A stretch of 64,000 nucleotides of DNA. Origin: Paramecium octaurelia (Eukaryota > Ciliophora > Oligohymenophorea > Peniculida > Parameciidae). The stretch is from contig CAJJDP010000128.1 in assembly GCA_905182995.1 (NCBI GenBank), forward strand, positions 124,001-188,000. The letters run 5' to 3'. This document shows positions 48,588 to 60,534 of the stretch, in pieces (the stretch's first letter is position 1; each line of letters opens with the position of its first letter). The position numbers and the translations under genes are program-made. The notes beneath the pieces were generated by a model. That model made no database searches. It saw nothing but the letters and a program-made list of their open reading frames with translations, and was not told the DNA's origin.

Positions 48588-50213
48588 TCATATTTATTAT
48601 AATACTTGTAATACTTTTTCATTTAACTCTAATGAATCAGAATGATCAGGAAATAACTTAAGTGTTTTTTAAACCAATGAATAACATTGAGAATAATCTT
48701 GTTGGTTAAAGTGCAATACACTTAAATTATAGATAGGCTCATAAATGAACTCGTTACTTTCTATGGCTTTCTAAAAGTTCAGCTTGGCTTTGTCAAATTC
48801 CTTCCTTTTGGATTGAACCACCTAAATATTTTCTAATCACATACAGCTAAGTTGTTGTAGGCTTCTCCATGATGAGGATCATAACATAGAGATATTTTCA
48901 GACATTAATAAGCAGTGCCACTATCTCCTAGATTAATAAATATCTAAGCTAAATGCATTTATTACATGCGATAAGTTATACCATATTTCTGCTCTCTGTT
49001 ATTCATCCGCCACACTTAAGGCTCTTTCGAAACATGAATAGAATAAATCATATTATCCACTATAAAAACAGCATAATCCTATATTGTTCCAAATTTCTGC
49101 AGTATACAAGCCCAATTATAACTACAATAAAATTTGATTTTTACTAATCGCTTATAAAATTGTAAGGCAGTTTCAGGCTAGTCTTGATAAAAATGCTATG
49201 CTCCCAAACTAGCCACAGCTTCAATATTGCAATTATCCTTAATTAAAGTATTTTTATAATAGGGCAAGGCTTTTTCAGGTTAATTTAATTAATCATAAAC
49301 TCTAGCTATACCTATCAAATATGAAATCTCATGAGGATATCGCTCGCTGTTCCTTTTATACAGTTCTATTGCTGTGGTTGGTTAATCCAATCTTAGATAA
49401 ATTCTAATAGGTTTGAATTTCTTAATACTTTGCTAATTGCAACTAGGTTTTTATCATCTCTTGCATTTTTATAGAACTTTCGAATTGTTTCTCTGCTTCT
49501 CTGTAGAGTCCTAACATAAAATATGCCTTTCCTAGTCTTTCCTTCCACCACCAATCAGAATAATTGCTAGCTTAAGTTGCCTCTGCAGCCAATTATAATG
49601 CCTGAATAAATTAACTAATTTACTTTTCTGGGATTATGTTCAACATAAATTAAATAATCGCATAACACCCGTGATACTACAGGTTTGGCAGCCATCTTTT
49701 TCATGTCTAATCTATCAACCATAATGAATTAATCTCCCATCTATTATAATGAAGCTGTGCCCAATCTTATGTATCTTCCTCCTTATGTCATAGGTCTCGC
49801 TGTGCCCAATCTTGTACCGACTCTTGCAGTCTTTACTGCATTCTCTTATGCTTCCTGTCGATTTGTGACTGGCCTAGCATAACCAGTCTACAATCTCCCC
49901 ATCTTACTCATTGGTCGAATACCCAAAAATAATATATTCTTAATACTTAGCCAGCTTGACTTCCAGGTCGTTGTAAACTTGTACCAGGTCTGGCTACTGT
50001 GTTGATTGAATCATCATTCATTAATTGATCTCCTATTCCTTATTCATCTATTTCAATATCATCCAAAAACAATTTTCTGATTAAACTGCTTGCTTTCAAG
50101 ACCCAAGCAGATTAATCTAAATTATTTGCTTAAAGAATCTTATCGCATAATTGAATAGACTAGTCATATTTTCTCCTTCTATATCTACTTACAGCAATTG
50201 CAAAGTCATCCAT
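48588..50213 (-). CDS. TTC8: BBS8/TTC8, BBSome subunit
   Basis: 495-aa product, close to human TTC8 (about 500-540). Starts MDDFAIAVSRYRRRKYDQSI; then the RPGTSL-type repeats (RPGTSLQRPGSQAG, RPMSKMG, RPVT, RLGTARPMTQGGR), DWWWKERLGKAYF and TPR repeats to the end. Introns: 49602-49623, 49404-49428, 49122-49144, 48944-48965 and 48822-48844 are normal. A sixth junction, 49924-49946, is needed between SQAGQ and GIRPMSK, but its 3' end reads TTTTTG|GG instead of AG. The BBSome moves membrane proteins in cilia. Confidence 0.92.
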
Positions 50214-51138
50214 TTTTATAATTTTTAATTAATTATTCTTAATTTATTCGATAACTTATACTCAATTATTTAATATACTACTACTCGGCGAATTTCTTAA
50301 ATATGATTGAATCCAGTTAAAGGAGTAAAGAAATATTGTCAACTTTCATTTCTTGTTTTTAATATAAGAATTTTATCTAATGAGAGTGGAAAGTTATTGG
50401 TTTCTATTTATTTGAAGTAATTAGGAGAAGCAGTATTTTCAATAAGGTTTATTAAATATTATTCTTAAAAACAGATGTTTATCTTAAAATTAGTATTTGA
50501 AAGTCAAAAATTTTATATAAAGAAATTAACAAAAATTATGAGTTGGAAATAATTGCAATAATCTTATTTAGTAAAAGTAAAGGCAATAGAATATTATCAA
50601 TTCAAAATGCGTTTGGGTGTAATTTTAAGAATAAAAGCAATTATTACTTGAATACTTTGAGAACCTATCTCATTCATTTTTTCTAATAAATTTGATTATG
50701 TTTAAATTTCTTATAAACTTCATTCATTTCAATTATTTAGATAGTTTATAATTCTAATAAATAAGTAAAAATAATAAAATCCCTATAAAAATTTAATTCA
50801 TTTTAAATATGTGTAAAGAGTCCAACTTTTACATATAAGTAATTCGAAATGGTTCAAATTCTTAATTATTAAAATTGTTAATATAAATTTAATTAATGTA
50901 TACTAAAATTATTACATTGATATATTATCAAATTAGTTAAGGCCATGTATGAAATATTCAAATGGAAATGCCCAAAAATATATTTAGAACAAGTCGCTTT
51001 AAAGAATTTGCAGTTTCATTTCACATCAGTTATAATGATATAAAATTATAAGATTTGATTTTGAATAGTTGTGATTAATACGTAGCATATTCTCATAATA
51101 AAGTGAATGATTATTTGAAAGTATATTAAAATTTAATA
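50214..51138. other. AT-rich intergenic stretch
   Basis: About 925 bp between divergent genes; no gene seen. It should hold both promoters. Confidence 0.5.
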
Positions 51139-51540
51139 ATGGATAAATAATAAGGTTGTTTATATGAGCGTTTTGGTGGCGATTAATAAGTTTCCGAGCT
51201 GATTGATTAATTTTACTACAAGGTGTTGTTTGATAAGTTGTTAAGAGACAAGTTTCTGAAGGCAGATATGAGTAGAGTCAGATATCAATAAAAGCGATTC
51301 TTCTCATAAATGATGGGAGACAAGAAAACTCAATATACTGGAAGGTAGGATATAAAATGTGATGTTTATAGAGATTTAATTGAGGTGCATCGAAATCTAA
51401 ATATCTCAGATTAGCAATTTGACAAATTTAAGATTCATTTAAAAAGCATAGCTCAAGATATGGAAGTGAGTGTGGAGGATATCGAAGAGTTGTTGGAGCA
51501 TGTGGAGAGACATAGAAATGTTATTGTATTTAATAAATGA
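51139..51540 (+). CDS. Truncated (2-on-2) haemoglobin
   Basis: 133-aa intronless product. YERFGGDQQVSELIDQFYYKVL is the A-B helix start of truncated globins with the Gly-Gly motif and a B10-type Tyr; MSRVRYQQKRFFSQMMG matches the E-helix region, and YRDLIEVHRNLNISDQQF contains the proximal His84 (compare the EVHANM segment of Paramecium haemoglobin). It should bind haem and oxygen in the cytoplasm. The stop lies 27 bp before the LIN9 start on the same strand. Confidence 0.9.
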
Positions 51541-51567
51541 TGTTTTAATTCATATATTAATTTTTAT

Positions 51568-53318
51568 ATGAGCGAATTTCCTGAATAAATAGATATATCG
51601 AAACTTAGGATAGATTTGGGTCAATAATGGAATGAAATCGAATTGGAAGTGTTTTTAAAGAGTATGATTGAATGATTAAGTTGATTGTAGTCTTTAGACA
51701 ATAATAATTGGCAGGGGTTGGCAGGATGTAGGAGACTTTGAGACAGTTAGGATATCAGCGAACAACAACAAACTTATTATCTGTATACAAGAAGGTAAGA
51801 TTAATTATGGATGAAGAATAAAAACTTCTTGGAATCAAATCAAAATTGTACCGCCCATGACTTGTATCTGATATTAAGAGATCATTATGAATAAAATGAA
51901 CCTTGTGATATACGACCAATTAAGAAGATTAAGAAAAATTAAAATTGTACACAATATTGCATAAACACAAGATCGTAAGAGTATTCCTTAGAAATTCGAT
52001 ATGGATGAGAATGCAAAGGATATGACCTATTATTTCAGTTAAACATAATGTCTCAATAACCAATGTGTTTATGATAACAAAAACATTAGTCAGAATGTAT
52101 TCATAGATTATTTTAAATTTAAGTTTTGTAAATGGATTTAACATGAATATTTTTATTCGCATTTAGATTATACTTATTTTAGTCTAAATGAATTTTAGCA
52201 GATGTTAAGTAAAGCGAGTATTCCATTGGGATCAAAATCAATTGCAGAATGGAGAATTATAAAAATGGTAGAATTTCATTTCTACTCTTTAGGCAGTGGG
52301 ATAACCAAGGAGATTTTCATTTTATTTCCTTCAATAGGAGATGAGCAAATTGACAAAGTATCGATCTGTTATTAGAAACTACTTGTTCGATTAGAATTAT
52401 CCTATTCACAGGGATATTAGAAATCTAGATTTAATACATGACATCGTAAGATTGGCACCATTCAATGTTGGTTAAACAGTCTATGCTGTCCATCCAGTAT
52501 GCAAACATGTTCATGTTGGATCCATCTTGTCTACCAACCTACCTACTATAACTATTAAATTCTCATAGCCAGAATTAGGAGTTCATAAGATATCGGATCA
52601 AAATATTTAATTGTATCTATGAATCCCTTATTTATCATAAGAGAAGAGAAGTTCATTAGCAAATAGATGAGTGATGTTCGATTCGATATGCAATAGCAAT
52701 TAAGTTTCAATACACAGAATGAAAATAAAAACACTTTGATTTCCAGTATTGTTTAGGAGTTGGATCATTATGCTGCAGCCTTTATGATCAGAATTTTGCA
52801 GAGGTATCATCATAAGTATTTCAGAAAATATGCCTTGGTTGGACATCTGAAGCAATTGAGTTAGAAATTGTAAAATGAACCAACTCTTATAGAAGATCAA
52901 GAATTTAAAGCTCTTTATCAATGGTCTTTGCAACAAATCAAGAATTTCGATTCTGCTTCTAAGCATGTTATGACGAAGTTTAGAATGAGAGGATTGAGTG
53001 GATATTGTAAGTGCAATTTGCATATTTATTTCAAGCTTTGCAATAGGTGAACAATAATTTGGATAAGGTTTTGAGTATGCCTTTGGCCTATATGGAGAGA
53101 GAGTTGGACCAGAATAATGTGGAACCAGAGGAGGAGAAGAAGAATTTAGAGATAAAGCAGATCATTCATAAACAATAAGATGTATTAATATGTTATTTCT
53201 TATTTCAAAGGAAAAAATCAACTCACAATTAAATTCATTACTAACATAAAAATTTGCATTTCTAGAGAAGGACAATTGTAATTATTTACCTTATGATTTT
53301 CAATTTGAATAGAATTGA
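51568..53318 (+). CDS. LIN9: LIN9/ALWAYS EARLY homologue (MuvB/DREAM complex)
   Basis: 511-aa product with eight introns: 51662-51690, 51795-51816, 51947-51971, 52097-52123 (frame-neutral, least certain), 52268-52292, 52613-52641, 53007-53035 and 53182-53210. The N-terminus is the SANT-like region of ALY (QWNEIELEVFLK, YQRTTTNLLSVYKK). The DIRP domain follows: WIQHEYFYSHLDYTYF, SIAEWRIIKM, then GQPRRFSFYFLQQEMSKL. After it comes the Tudor-like NVGQTVYAVHP...KFSQPELGVHK. LIN9 binds the LIN52/LIN54/RBBP4 core and controls cell-cycle genes. Six introns end in AAG. Confidence 0.92.
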
Positions 53319-53517
53319 AACCCTTAGTTCAATCACTCTTTGGTCTATTGTTTACTCTAAATAATAGTTAAGATTTGAATATGAATTCCAATAGTCATTG
53401 GCAAACATTAAAATAAAATATCTAAGAATCACATCCTCAGTAACTGCAGGAAATATAGGAATCAATACTAAGAATAGTAGGTAATCATAGTAAATGACAT
53501 AAATTTATATTTCGATT

Positions 53518-54176
53518 TCAGATTTCAAAGTGAGAAGTTTAGAATTTTTAATTTATTGGTTTCAATTTTAAATGACTAAAATATGGTCTAATATCTGGTT
53601 TCTATTTCCGATGAGTTGAAGATGTTTAAGTGTGTTTTTTAATCACCTATGGTTCTTACTCTTTTTTTGTTTGAGGTACACTAAGCTAATGAAAATTCAA
53701 TCGGCTCTTTTTCTTCATTTACTCCAATAGTTCACTATAGAGGAATTCTTTATTTTTGTTGAGGACAATTGCATTTTCCTTCATGGGAGTTAGTCTTGGT
53801 GATATGTTATACACTTAGGATAATTAGATCTCTTTGCAGGTGTTCGTTCTGAATTAGTGTCTCTAAATTAGAATGGATGACCTATTGGAAGCAGGACTAC
53901 GATGAGAATGGAGTTTTACATGATTTTCATAGATTTGCTCATCATCTGATGCTTTTGAAAAGTTATAATCCTCCTTAATTGAACATTGTTATTTTGATGC
54001 TTATATTGAAACTAACTAAGTTGACCGCATTCGCTGCAATAACAACTTTTTCTTCTCAATTAGGTTTCATTTGTATTGATCAAATCTTCCTGATTCAGTT
54101 TGTAATTTCTATGCTTTAAACTACTCCTCTTAGACTTATTCAAAGAGTAGACGATTGAATTCGTTTCTGTCAACAT
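53518..54176 (-). CDS. Small protein with CYCxECG motif (paralogue A)
   Basis: 211-aa product; one 23-nt intron (53897-53919). Residues around 60 read RRKSCYCSECGQLSQFQYK, the motif shared with the neighbour at 54743. The rest is basic, Ser/Gln/Lys-rich and probably disordered, ending FSHLKLKPINQKF. Three cysteines (C-x-C-x2-C) could bind a metal only with other ligands or a partner. No family recognised. Confidence 0.65.
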
Positions 54177-54742
54177 TTTATCTGATACACGAGATATACT
54201 TTAAGTCACATTAGAGATGATCATTTTATTAAATTTAATGTTTATTTCCTGTCAAAAACTACTACATACTGATTCAAACTATTGTAAATGAAATACTAAC
54301 TATTATATCAAAAAAAGAAATTAATAGTTTCAGAGTGGACTAACAGTTGACAATGTTTTCTGATGATATTTGGTTCTATGCAAAGTCAATAGTTACGATC
54401 TCTATTACATTAATTGAGCTGGCTTTATTGGTTTAAGTAATTGTGAATCTATTTTCCTCAGTGTCACATAAGGCGACAAGTAAGGTAAATTTCTAGGCGT
54501 TTTTGAATGTTTTGGAGAACAGTTTGGAGTATATTATGCTAATTAATACACTTTTATTTGCTATTATTATTGTCTTGAGAAATAAGAATGCAATTTTGTC
54601 ATTTATTCCTATATAATTTATAAAGTCTATGGGCTTTTATTGTTATCCTGCATTGCGTTTATTTTACTTTCATCATAAGTCTTCATTTTTTTCAATGCTT
54701 GTTTTATTCGTTACACAGATTTAGGTTAAGCTGATTGTCTAA
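54177..54742. other. Spacer with a possible plus-strand membrane-protein frame
   Basis: A plus-strand frame opens at 54353 with MFSDDIWFYAKSIV and two hydrophobic helices (SIVTISITLIELALLVQVIV, SLEYIMLINTLLFAIIIVL). It stays open to 54949, but its second half is antisense to the motif gene at 54743-55078, so only the first 390 bp are plausible. I could not find introns that close it. On the minus strand a shorter frame also exists. Unresolved. Confidence 0.35.
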
Positions 54743-55078
54743 TCATTCTAATTAAACTAAATACATGTGTTAGTTGGAGGCTCTTCTCGTAAGAATTGCT
54801 TTTCGATAAGGCCTAGGTCCCTTTATGTTCATGCATTTATATTAAAATGTTCCCAATTGCCCACATTCATCGCAGTAACAGCTTTTCCTTCGAAATGGCC
54901 CCTTTATTGTTTTCTAATGTAAAACAAAAGGCTTTAATTAACTTCGTGATTTTTATCTTCTCACTTATCGACCATGTTATCTTAAAGTGGTTGACAATCT
55001 GAAAGTCATACTCAAAGGAGAATTAAGACCAGAGCTACTCTCGAATTGTTTCACTTTATCGAGAGCCAATTAATTCAT
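54743..55078 (-). CDS. Small protein with CYCxECG motif (paralogue B)
   Basis: 111 aa from the first ATG (55078) or 88 aa from the second (55009). It contains FRRKSCYCDECGQLGTFQYK, sharing the core of paralogue A, and is otherwise basic. The later start is more likely, because 54995-55345 also carries a coding-looking plus-strand frame that overlaps the N-terminal part. The shared motif on the same strand is the main reason to accept it. Confidence 0.5.
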
Positions 55079-55345
55079 GATTTATTAAATATATATCAAT
55101 TTTGCTATCATAATAATCCAAAAATTGCAAACCTCATAGACTAATTTGAAAGTTCCCAAAGCCACTCCTTGGAACTCTCTTCCTTAGTCGATGAATCTTT
55201 AAATTGCAGATTAATGTATCTTTTTTAATCACAATATTTAAACCCTAATCCTTCTTATTTAATAACTATAAAAAAAGTCTTCCTATTTTATTCCTACTTT
55301 CCTTGGAATAAAAAAGGTTCTCAACTCAAACTGAACTTTAAATGA
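54995..55345 (+). other. Coding-looking frame without a resolved start
   Basis: 117 codons open to a TGA at 55343-55345 with protein-like sequence (RATLELFHFIESQLIHDLLN, QFESSQSHSLELSSLVDESL). No ATG lies at its 5' end and an in-frame TGA precedes it. It may be the 3' exon of a gene whose 5' part I could not define, overlapping the start of paralogue B. Confidence 0.35.
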
Positions 55346-55620
55346 CTTTGAGTACTTCGAAAATCAAATAATTAGAAATACATTGTACAGAAATAATTTG
55401 TTAAATCTGAAATAAATTCTACACATCAAATATCAATATTTATATTTTCCATAGTGAAACATCCTTGATAATCTGAAATTGTCTAATACAATTTTATAAA
55501 TTATCATGTACAATATGCTTAAATAGTATTCAATTGAAATGGTGCTAAATACTTTGGATGAATCTATATTAAGTAGATTATTGGAAATATTCTAATTAGA
55601 AATATGCAAATTATAATTTA
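55346..55620. other. Intergenic stretch
   Basis: AT-rich, contains a short ATG frame that soon ends in TGA. Nothing supported. Confidence 0.4.
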
Positions 55621-57245
55621 ATGAATTGGGATTTTCTAAATAGAAAACTAAAGGAATTCTTTGAATAGAGGCGATAATAATCCATTGATAAATTATTCAC
55701 ACTGAATACCGTAACTGATAATAACTTCCTTAAAAAATAATTCCTAGAGTTGGAAACTTAAGTTACAGAGGAACAAAAATAAATTGTCTCTTAACCTAGT
55801 GTCCCTATTACTACACCAACACCTTAAAAGTCGAAATAAACTCCGAAATCCTTTAATTAGATCTCTTATCTCTTTTCTCCTCATGGACCTGCAAGATCAA
55901 GGAATTCTATGCAAATGAGATAAATAGTAACAAGTAATCTTAAAAATGAGAATAACAGTTATAATCATGTTAAGAGCAAGGACATCAAGAAAGTTTAAGA
56001 ACTGGTAGGTTCAAATAGTAAGACTTCATTTAAAAATAATGGAAGGAAACTATAAAAATAGCAAACTTCGGTCTCACAAAAGATTCTAAAAGATTTAGAT
56101 GATCAATTCGACCCATCACCTACTAATCTCATTAAACCATGTGAATCGCTGAAGTGTTTCATTACACAAACCAAAAATATTAATACATTAACAATGAAAG
56201 CCTAATTGAAACTCAAATCTTAAAGATCTATGAGATAATTAAAGCAACCTAGTCCTGCACTTGATAATTTCACTAAATTGGGGTTTGGAAATAGTACAGA
56301 TCCCAGAGTGGGCTTAGATAGGTTTTTAAGCAATAAATGGTTGTAATTCGTTATTGAATAAAAGTCAATGAGGAAAGATGATTAATTTGATAACTATCTC
56401 TAATAATATAATGAATCTAAGTAGAAGGAATAAAGTATTTAAAAATTGAAATAAAAATAACAAATAAGATAGGATTTCAATAGTGAAGTACCGTAATCTT
56501 TGATTTTTAAACCACATAGATATACTAAAAAGATTACAAAGATAAAGAAGAATGAAATTTCAGAATTAATCTCCTCCTATTCTCAAACTGTCTTTGATAT
56601 AGAAAAGAAAAGAGATGATGACGAATTGATTGAATTCTACCCAATCTATTATGAAAAGAAAGTTAAAAGAAGAAGGATTATTCGTAAAATGAAAATTCTA
56701 GCCAAAAAGGCTATTAAATTAAGAACATTTGTTTTAGATGTATGCAACATTGTATAACAATATCATAGTTACTCTAAAAATTCTAACAATTTGTACCATA
56801 CTAAATGCCAGGGTCAATTGCCTTTTTGAGATTTGTTTAGTCAAACAATGTTTAAGCAGTTAAGGAAATGCTGGATTAGGATAATTCATTCATAGGTTCT
56901 TTTAATGAACAAGGACAGTATGCCATTCATATAGGAGTGATGATTTAATCGATTGAAATGGTCAAACTACTGTTGTATTATAGAGCGAATGTAAATTCAG
57001 AAGACTTCTTTCTCTAAAAACCATTGTATTTCGCTTTGATCACTGATAATTTAGAGATAATTAGATTGTTACTCGCTTGTAGAGCTTCACCATGGGATGA
57101 AAATTTAAGAGATTACTTCATTTGTTGTAGAAGTGAGGATGCAAAAAATCTAATAAAACTAGGCTAATATCTTAAAATATATAATAAAGATCCGGAGTGT
57201 ATATTAAATATAGAAAATATCAAATAACAATTGAATTAGTATTGA
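55621..57245 (+). CDS. Ankyrin-repeat protein with long basic N-terminal region
   Basis: 531-aa product; one 29-nt intron (56740-56768). The first 370 residues are low-complexity, basic and Ser/Gln/Lys-rich. A helical Lys/Arg segment (KKVKRRRIIRKMKILAKK) precedes the intron. After it come ankyrin repeats: AFLRFVQSNNVQAVKEML, QYAIHIGVMIQSIEMVKLLL and PLYFALITDNLEIIRLLL. Ankyrin repeats bind other proteins. The gene ends 1 bp from the convergent F-box gene. Confidence 0.82.
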
Positions 57246-57246
57246 A

Positions 57247-58584
57247 TCATCTAAAAAATAATTTTGGTCTTAATTTTGATATTCTTGCATACAACCAATA
57301 AGTTAAATTGCAATCATGTTCTAAGTGTAGTGTGTGTAACTTGGGGAAACTAGTTTCTTTCTTAAATATGCTTTCCAAGAAAAGTCCTTCTGGAGGGTAT
57401 TATTACAATTTAGTATCACAATCTAAGTCTCCATGTTCAAAATGACCTAGCCAAAATATTTTCAGATTTTAATGTTAAGCTATTCCTAAGACGAAGGATT
57501 GCGAGACCCAAGAATCTCCAGACACATCCAATTCTTCCAGAAATGGACAATTTTCATTCCAAATTGAAACATCATATTATAATGGGCAGTTCCTCAAACA
57601 TAGGTATCTTAATTGATGGAATTTAGCTATATTGATATGGGCTTGATCTCTCAATTTTCTTGTGTAAATGATTGACAATCGTTATAATTGGAGATCTTGC
57701 ATATTCTTAAATGCTTAATCACTAATTTTAGCACATTTTTCGAAGTTATTCCTAACCAACGCAAATTCTGTTAAGGTCGGAAATGAATGAGCAATAATGT
57801 CTAAAGATTGATCTCCAATTTTCGAACAATATCTAATCTCTAGAGATTTTAAATGCATGAGATCAATCTGGAACCCACTTTTAGATATTTGTGCATTATA
57901 TACTTGTTCACTCCCTCCCACAAGTAGTTTTTATAACAATTTGCAATGCTTGGATATGAGATACAGAGAATCATTGGTTAAATGGGGACAATCATGAATG
58001 CAGAGTACCTGAAGATTGAATTCAGCAAAAATGCTAATGAACCCATCTTCCCAAGGCAATGAATAGAAATGCAATTCTTATGCACTCTTCAATGTAAGAA
58101 ATGATTTCATTTCAATCTCATCAAACGGTTTCTTCCTATTTTTTGTATTAACCAAAGTTAGACTCTTGAAATTAGGAAACTTGCGAGTAAAGATCTTTGA
58201 GAATTCCATGTTGATATTAGTAAATTTCAAATATTGTATACTCTATGGCAATTACATGAACATATAGGCTGTATCAGTCTGTGTTGCATGAGGAGGCAAT
58301 TTCATTGAGATTATGGTCTTATCTCTTGAAAATATCTTAAGGATCGGAAACAACGGCTTAGATGAGTCAATGTTTTCTAAATTCGCATGCTCAAACATCA
58401 AAGGGTCTTTTTCAATAATTTCTCTCCATCTTCTGCATACTCTCGCCGATCTCACTAAATCAAACTACTTTAATTGATGCAATACCACATTCAAGTATGT
58501 AAGGATGATACGTACATAGTCATTCTTCAATAAGGTAAAAGGATCATAAGACGGAGGTTTCCTTATTTATTATTTTTTCATCAT
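57247..58584 (-). CDS. F-box/leucine-rich-repeat protein
   Basis: 438-aa product; one probable 21-nt intron (58465-58485) that joins ILTYLNV to FDLVRSARVCRRWREI, giving a standard F-box at about residues 15-55. It is followed by LRRs of the cysteine-containing type (LKSLEIRYCSKIGDQSLDII, LRYLCLRNCPL, LEELDVSGDSW). Such proteins are substrate adaptors of SCF ubiquitin ligases. The intron does not shift the frame, so its removal is judged by domain fit only. Confidence 0.85.
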
Positions 58585-58758
58585 AGGAATAGAAATTATG
58601 AAATGAATGAATATTAATATTTTGATAATTAACTCTATATGATCATACAAAATTGAAGTTCTTGATGAATGAATATTATTACTTCTAAGAATTTCACTAA
58701 TAAATAAAATAAATCAAACACTTGCTTAGAATATATATAAGATTAAATATACAAATAA

Positions 58759-60534
58759 TCAATTCATTAAAATCTACTTTTATGTTACTCTTATTCTATG
58801 ATCCCAACTTCCACTAATAATTAGTTCTCTTCCAGGCATATACTCAAGAGCACTAATTTATTCAGAATGTCTTTTTGCAGTTAAAATTGACTTCCCTGTA
58901 GCTATGTCCCAACATCTAATAGTTCTATCAGCACTACCAGACCATAATTATCTATTTTCAATATCAAATCCTAGACAAGTGACTGCTTCTAAATGTCCAA
59001 CAAAAATGTGTAGTTTAATAGCTCTATCTAAATTCCAAAGTATTATTTTTTTATCAGCTCCTCCAGATGCAATGACTGACATAAATTCACCCATTAGCGA
59101 TTCTTGTAGATATTTCAAACATAACACTTCTCCATGATGACCATCTAATTGATCCTTACAAGAACCATTTAATACGTTGTACACACCTAAAGTATTCTCT
59201 CCTCCACTAATAATTAGACCCTTAGTTTAAACATAACATAATGCTCTAACTCTTTAATTATTTTATATGGTTAGTTTCAACTTCGCCCTGTTTGTTGTCC
59301 ATATCTTAATGGTGCTATCCAAACTACCTGATGCTAAGTATTCTAAATCCTTTAGATATATCAAACTTTTGACAGGTTACAAATGTCCGACTAACACACT
59401 TTCACATATCATTCTTTAATAGTTCCAAATTCTCACTGTTTAATCAGCACTCGCACTACCAAAATTAGTCTCATTAATTTTAGCTAATGCCCACACATCT
59501 CCTGCATGTTCACTCATCTAACCCAATGCCACTCCTCCATCTATATCCCATATTTTTATGATTCCTCCACCTCCTGCAGATATCAAAGAAGATTAAGAAA
59601 ATATACAAAGACATGTCACAATGTCTGTATGTCCACTAAGCACTGTATTTATTGCTTTTGCATATATGTATCGAGATCCACTAAACTCAGCGGAACTTCT
59701 ATTTTTGGGTATAGTGAATCCTTCCTCTGCTCTATAAATTCGTACAGACTTCCTTTCTTGTTGCTAATTATCCCTCAATAATTCTAATGCATTTCTTTTA
59801 AAATCAATGGTTGGAAACAATGCTGACCTTGCACTTTCTAGTTCATATTCTGTTTGCAAATGCGTGGCTCTCTTTTACTCCAATTATAATTCATTGTTCT
59901 TGAATAAATTATAAGACTACAATGCTTTCCCGAGTGATGATTTTACTATATTATAAAAATGATCGGTCCGCATATATAACTGATTCTCTAGAACTTGCTT
60001 CGAAATTACCTCAGCTCTCTTTTGTAGACTTGGTAATACATTTCCATTCATTTTATCTTGAAAATCCATCAATATCCCAAATTGATTTTCATTTATAGGT
60101 CTGACCCTTATTGTATAAGGGGCTACCATGTACATATGCTCAGAAATTACTCCAAGCAAGCTGCCTATCTCAGTTTCATACTATTTGTAATATGAATTTG
60201 TATATTCTAAAGCAGAAGAACAAAAGTCATCAACTTCAGCATTTATCCGAGATTTTAGAACTTCGGTTAGCTTTATCAATTATTTCCTCAGCTGCTCCTT
60301 CTCGACAGTCATGTGATTCTGAATTGAATAGAGTCTAGCCTTCAGAACATCCAAATCTTTCTCAAGCAACTAAGGAACCTACTTTATTTGATAATCCATA
60401 TCAGAAAAACTTTATATCATTGGGTAGTGTTAAGCATTGTGCTTGGTCATGCATTGATTACACATCAATTTCTGACCACAATCTTTGACTTAACAAATTA
60501 GAGTGTAGGGAGCATTATGTTCAAAACATTTCAT
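58759..60534 (-). CDS. B-box/coiled-coil/WD40 protein
   Basis: 591-aa intronless product. Residues 1-45 hold a B-box-type zinc finger (MKCFEHNAPYTLIC, CGQKLMCNQCMTKH). A coiled coil spans about 50-260. Seven WD40 blades fill the C-terminus, e.g. GHTDIVTCLCIF, SASADQTVRIWN, GSLDSTIKIW, GGADKKIILWN, GSADRTIRCWD and SGSWDHRIRV. The order resembles TRIM proteins without the RING, so it is more likely a scaffold than an active ligase. Confidence 0.9.

Noticed and set aside
53640..54150. Plus-strand protein-like frame antisense to CYCxECG paralogue A
   Set aside because: The minus strand has a canonical intron, a start, and a motif shared with its neighbour; the plus frame has none of these.
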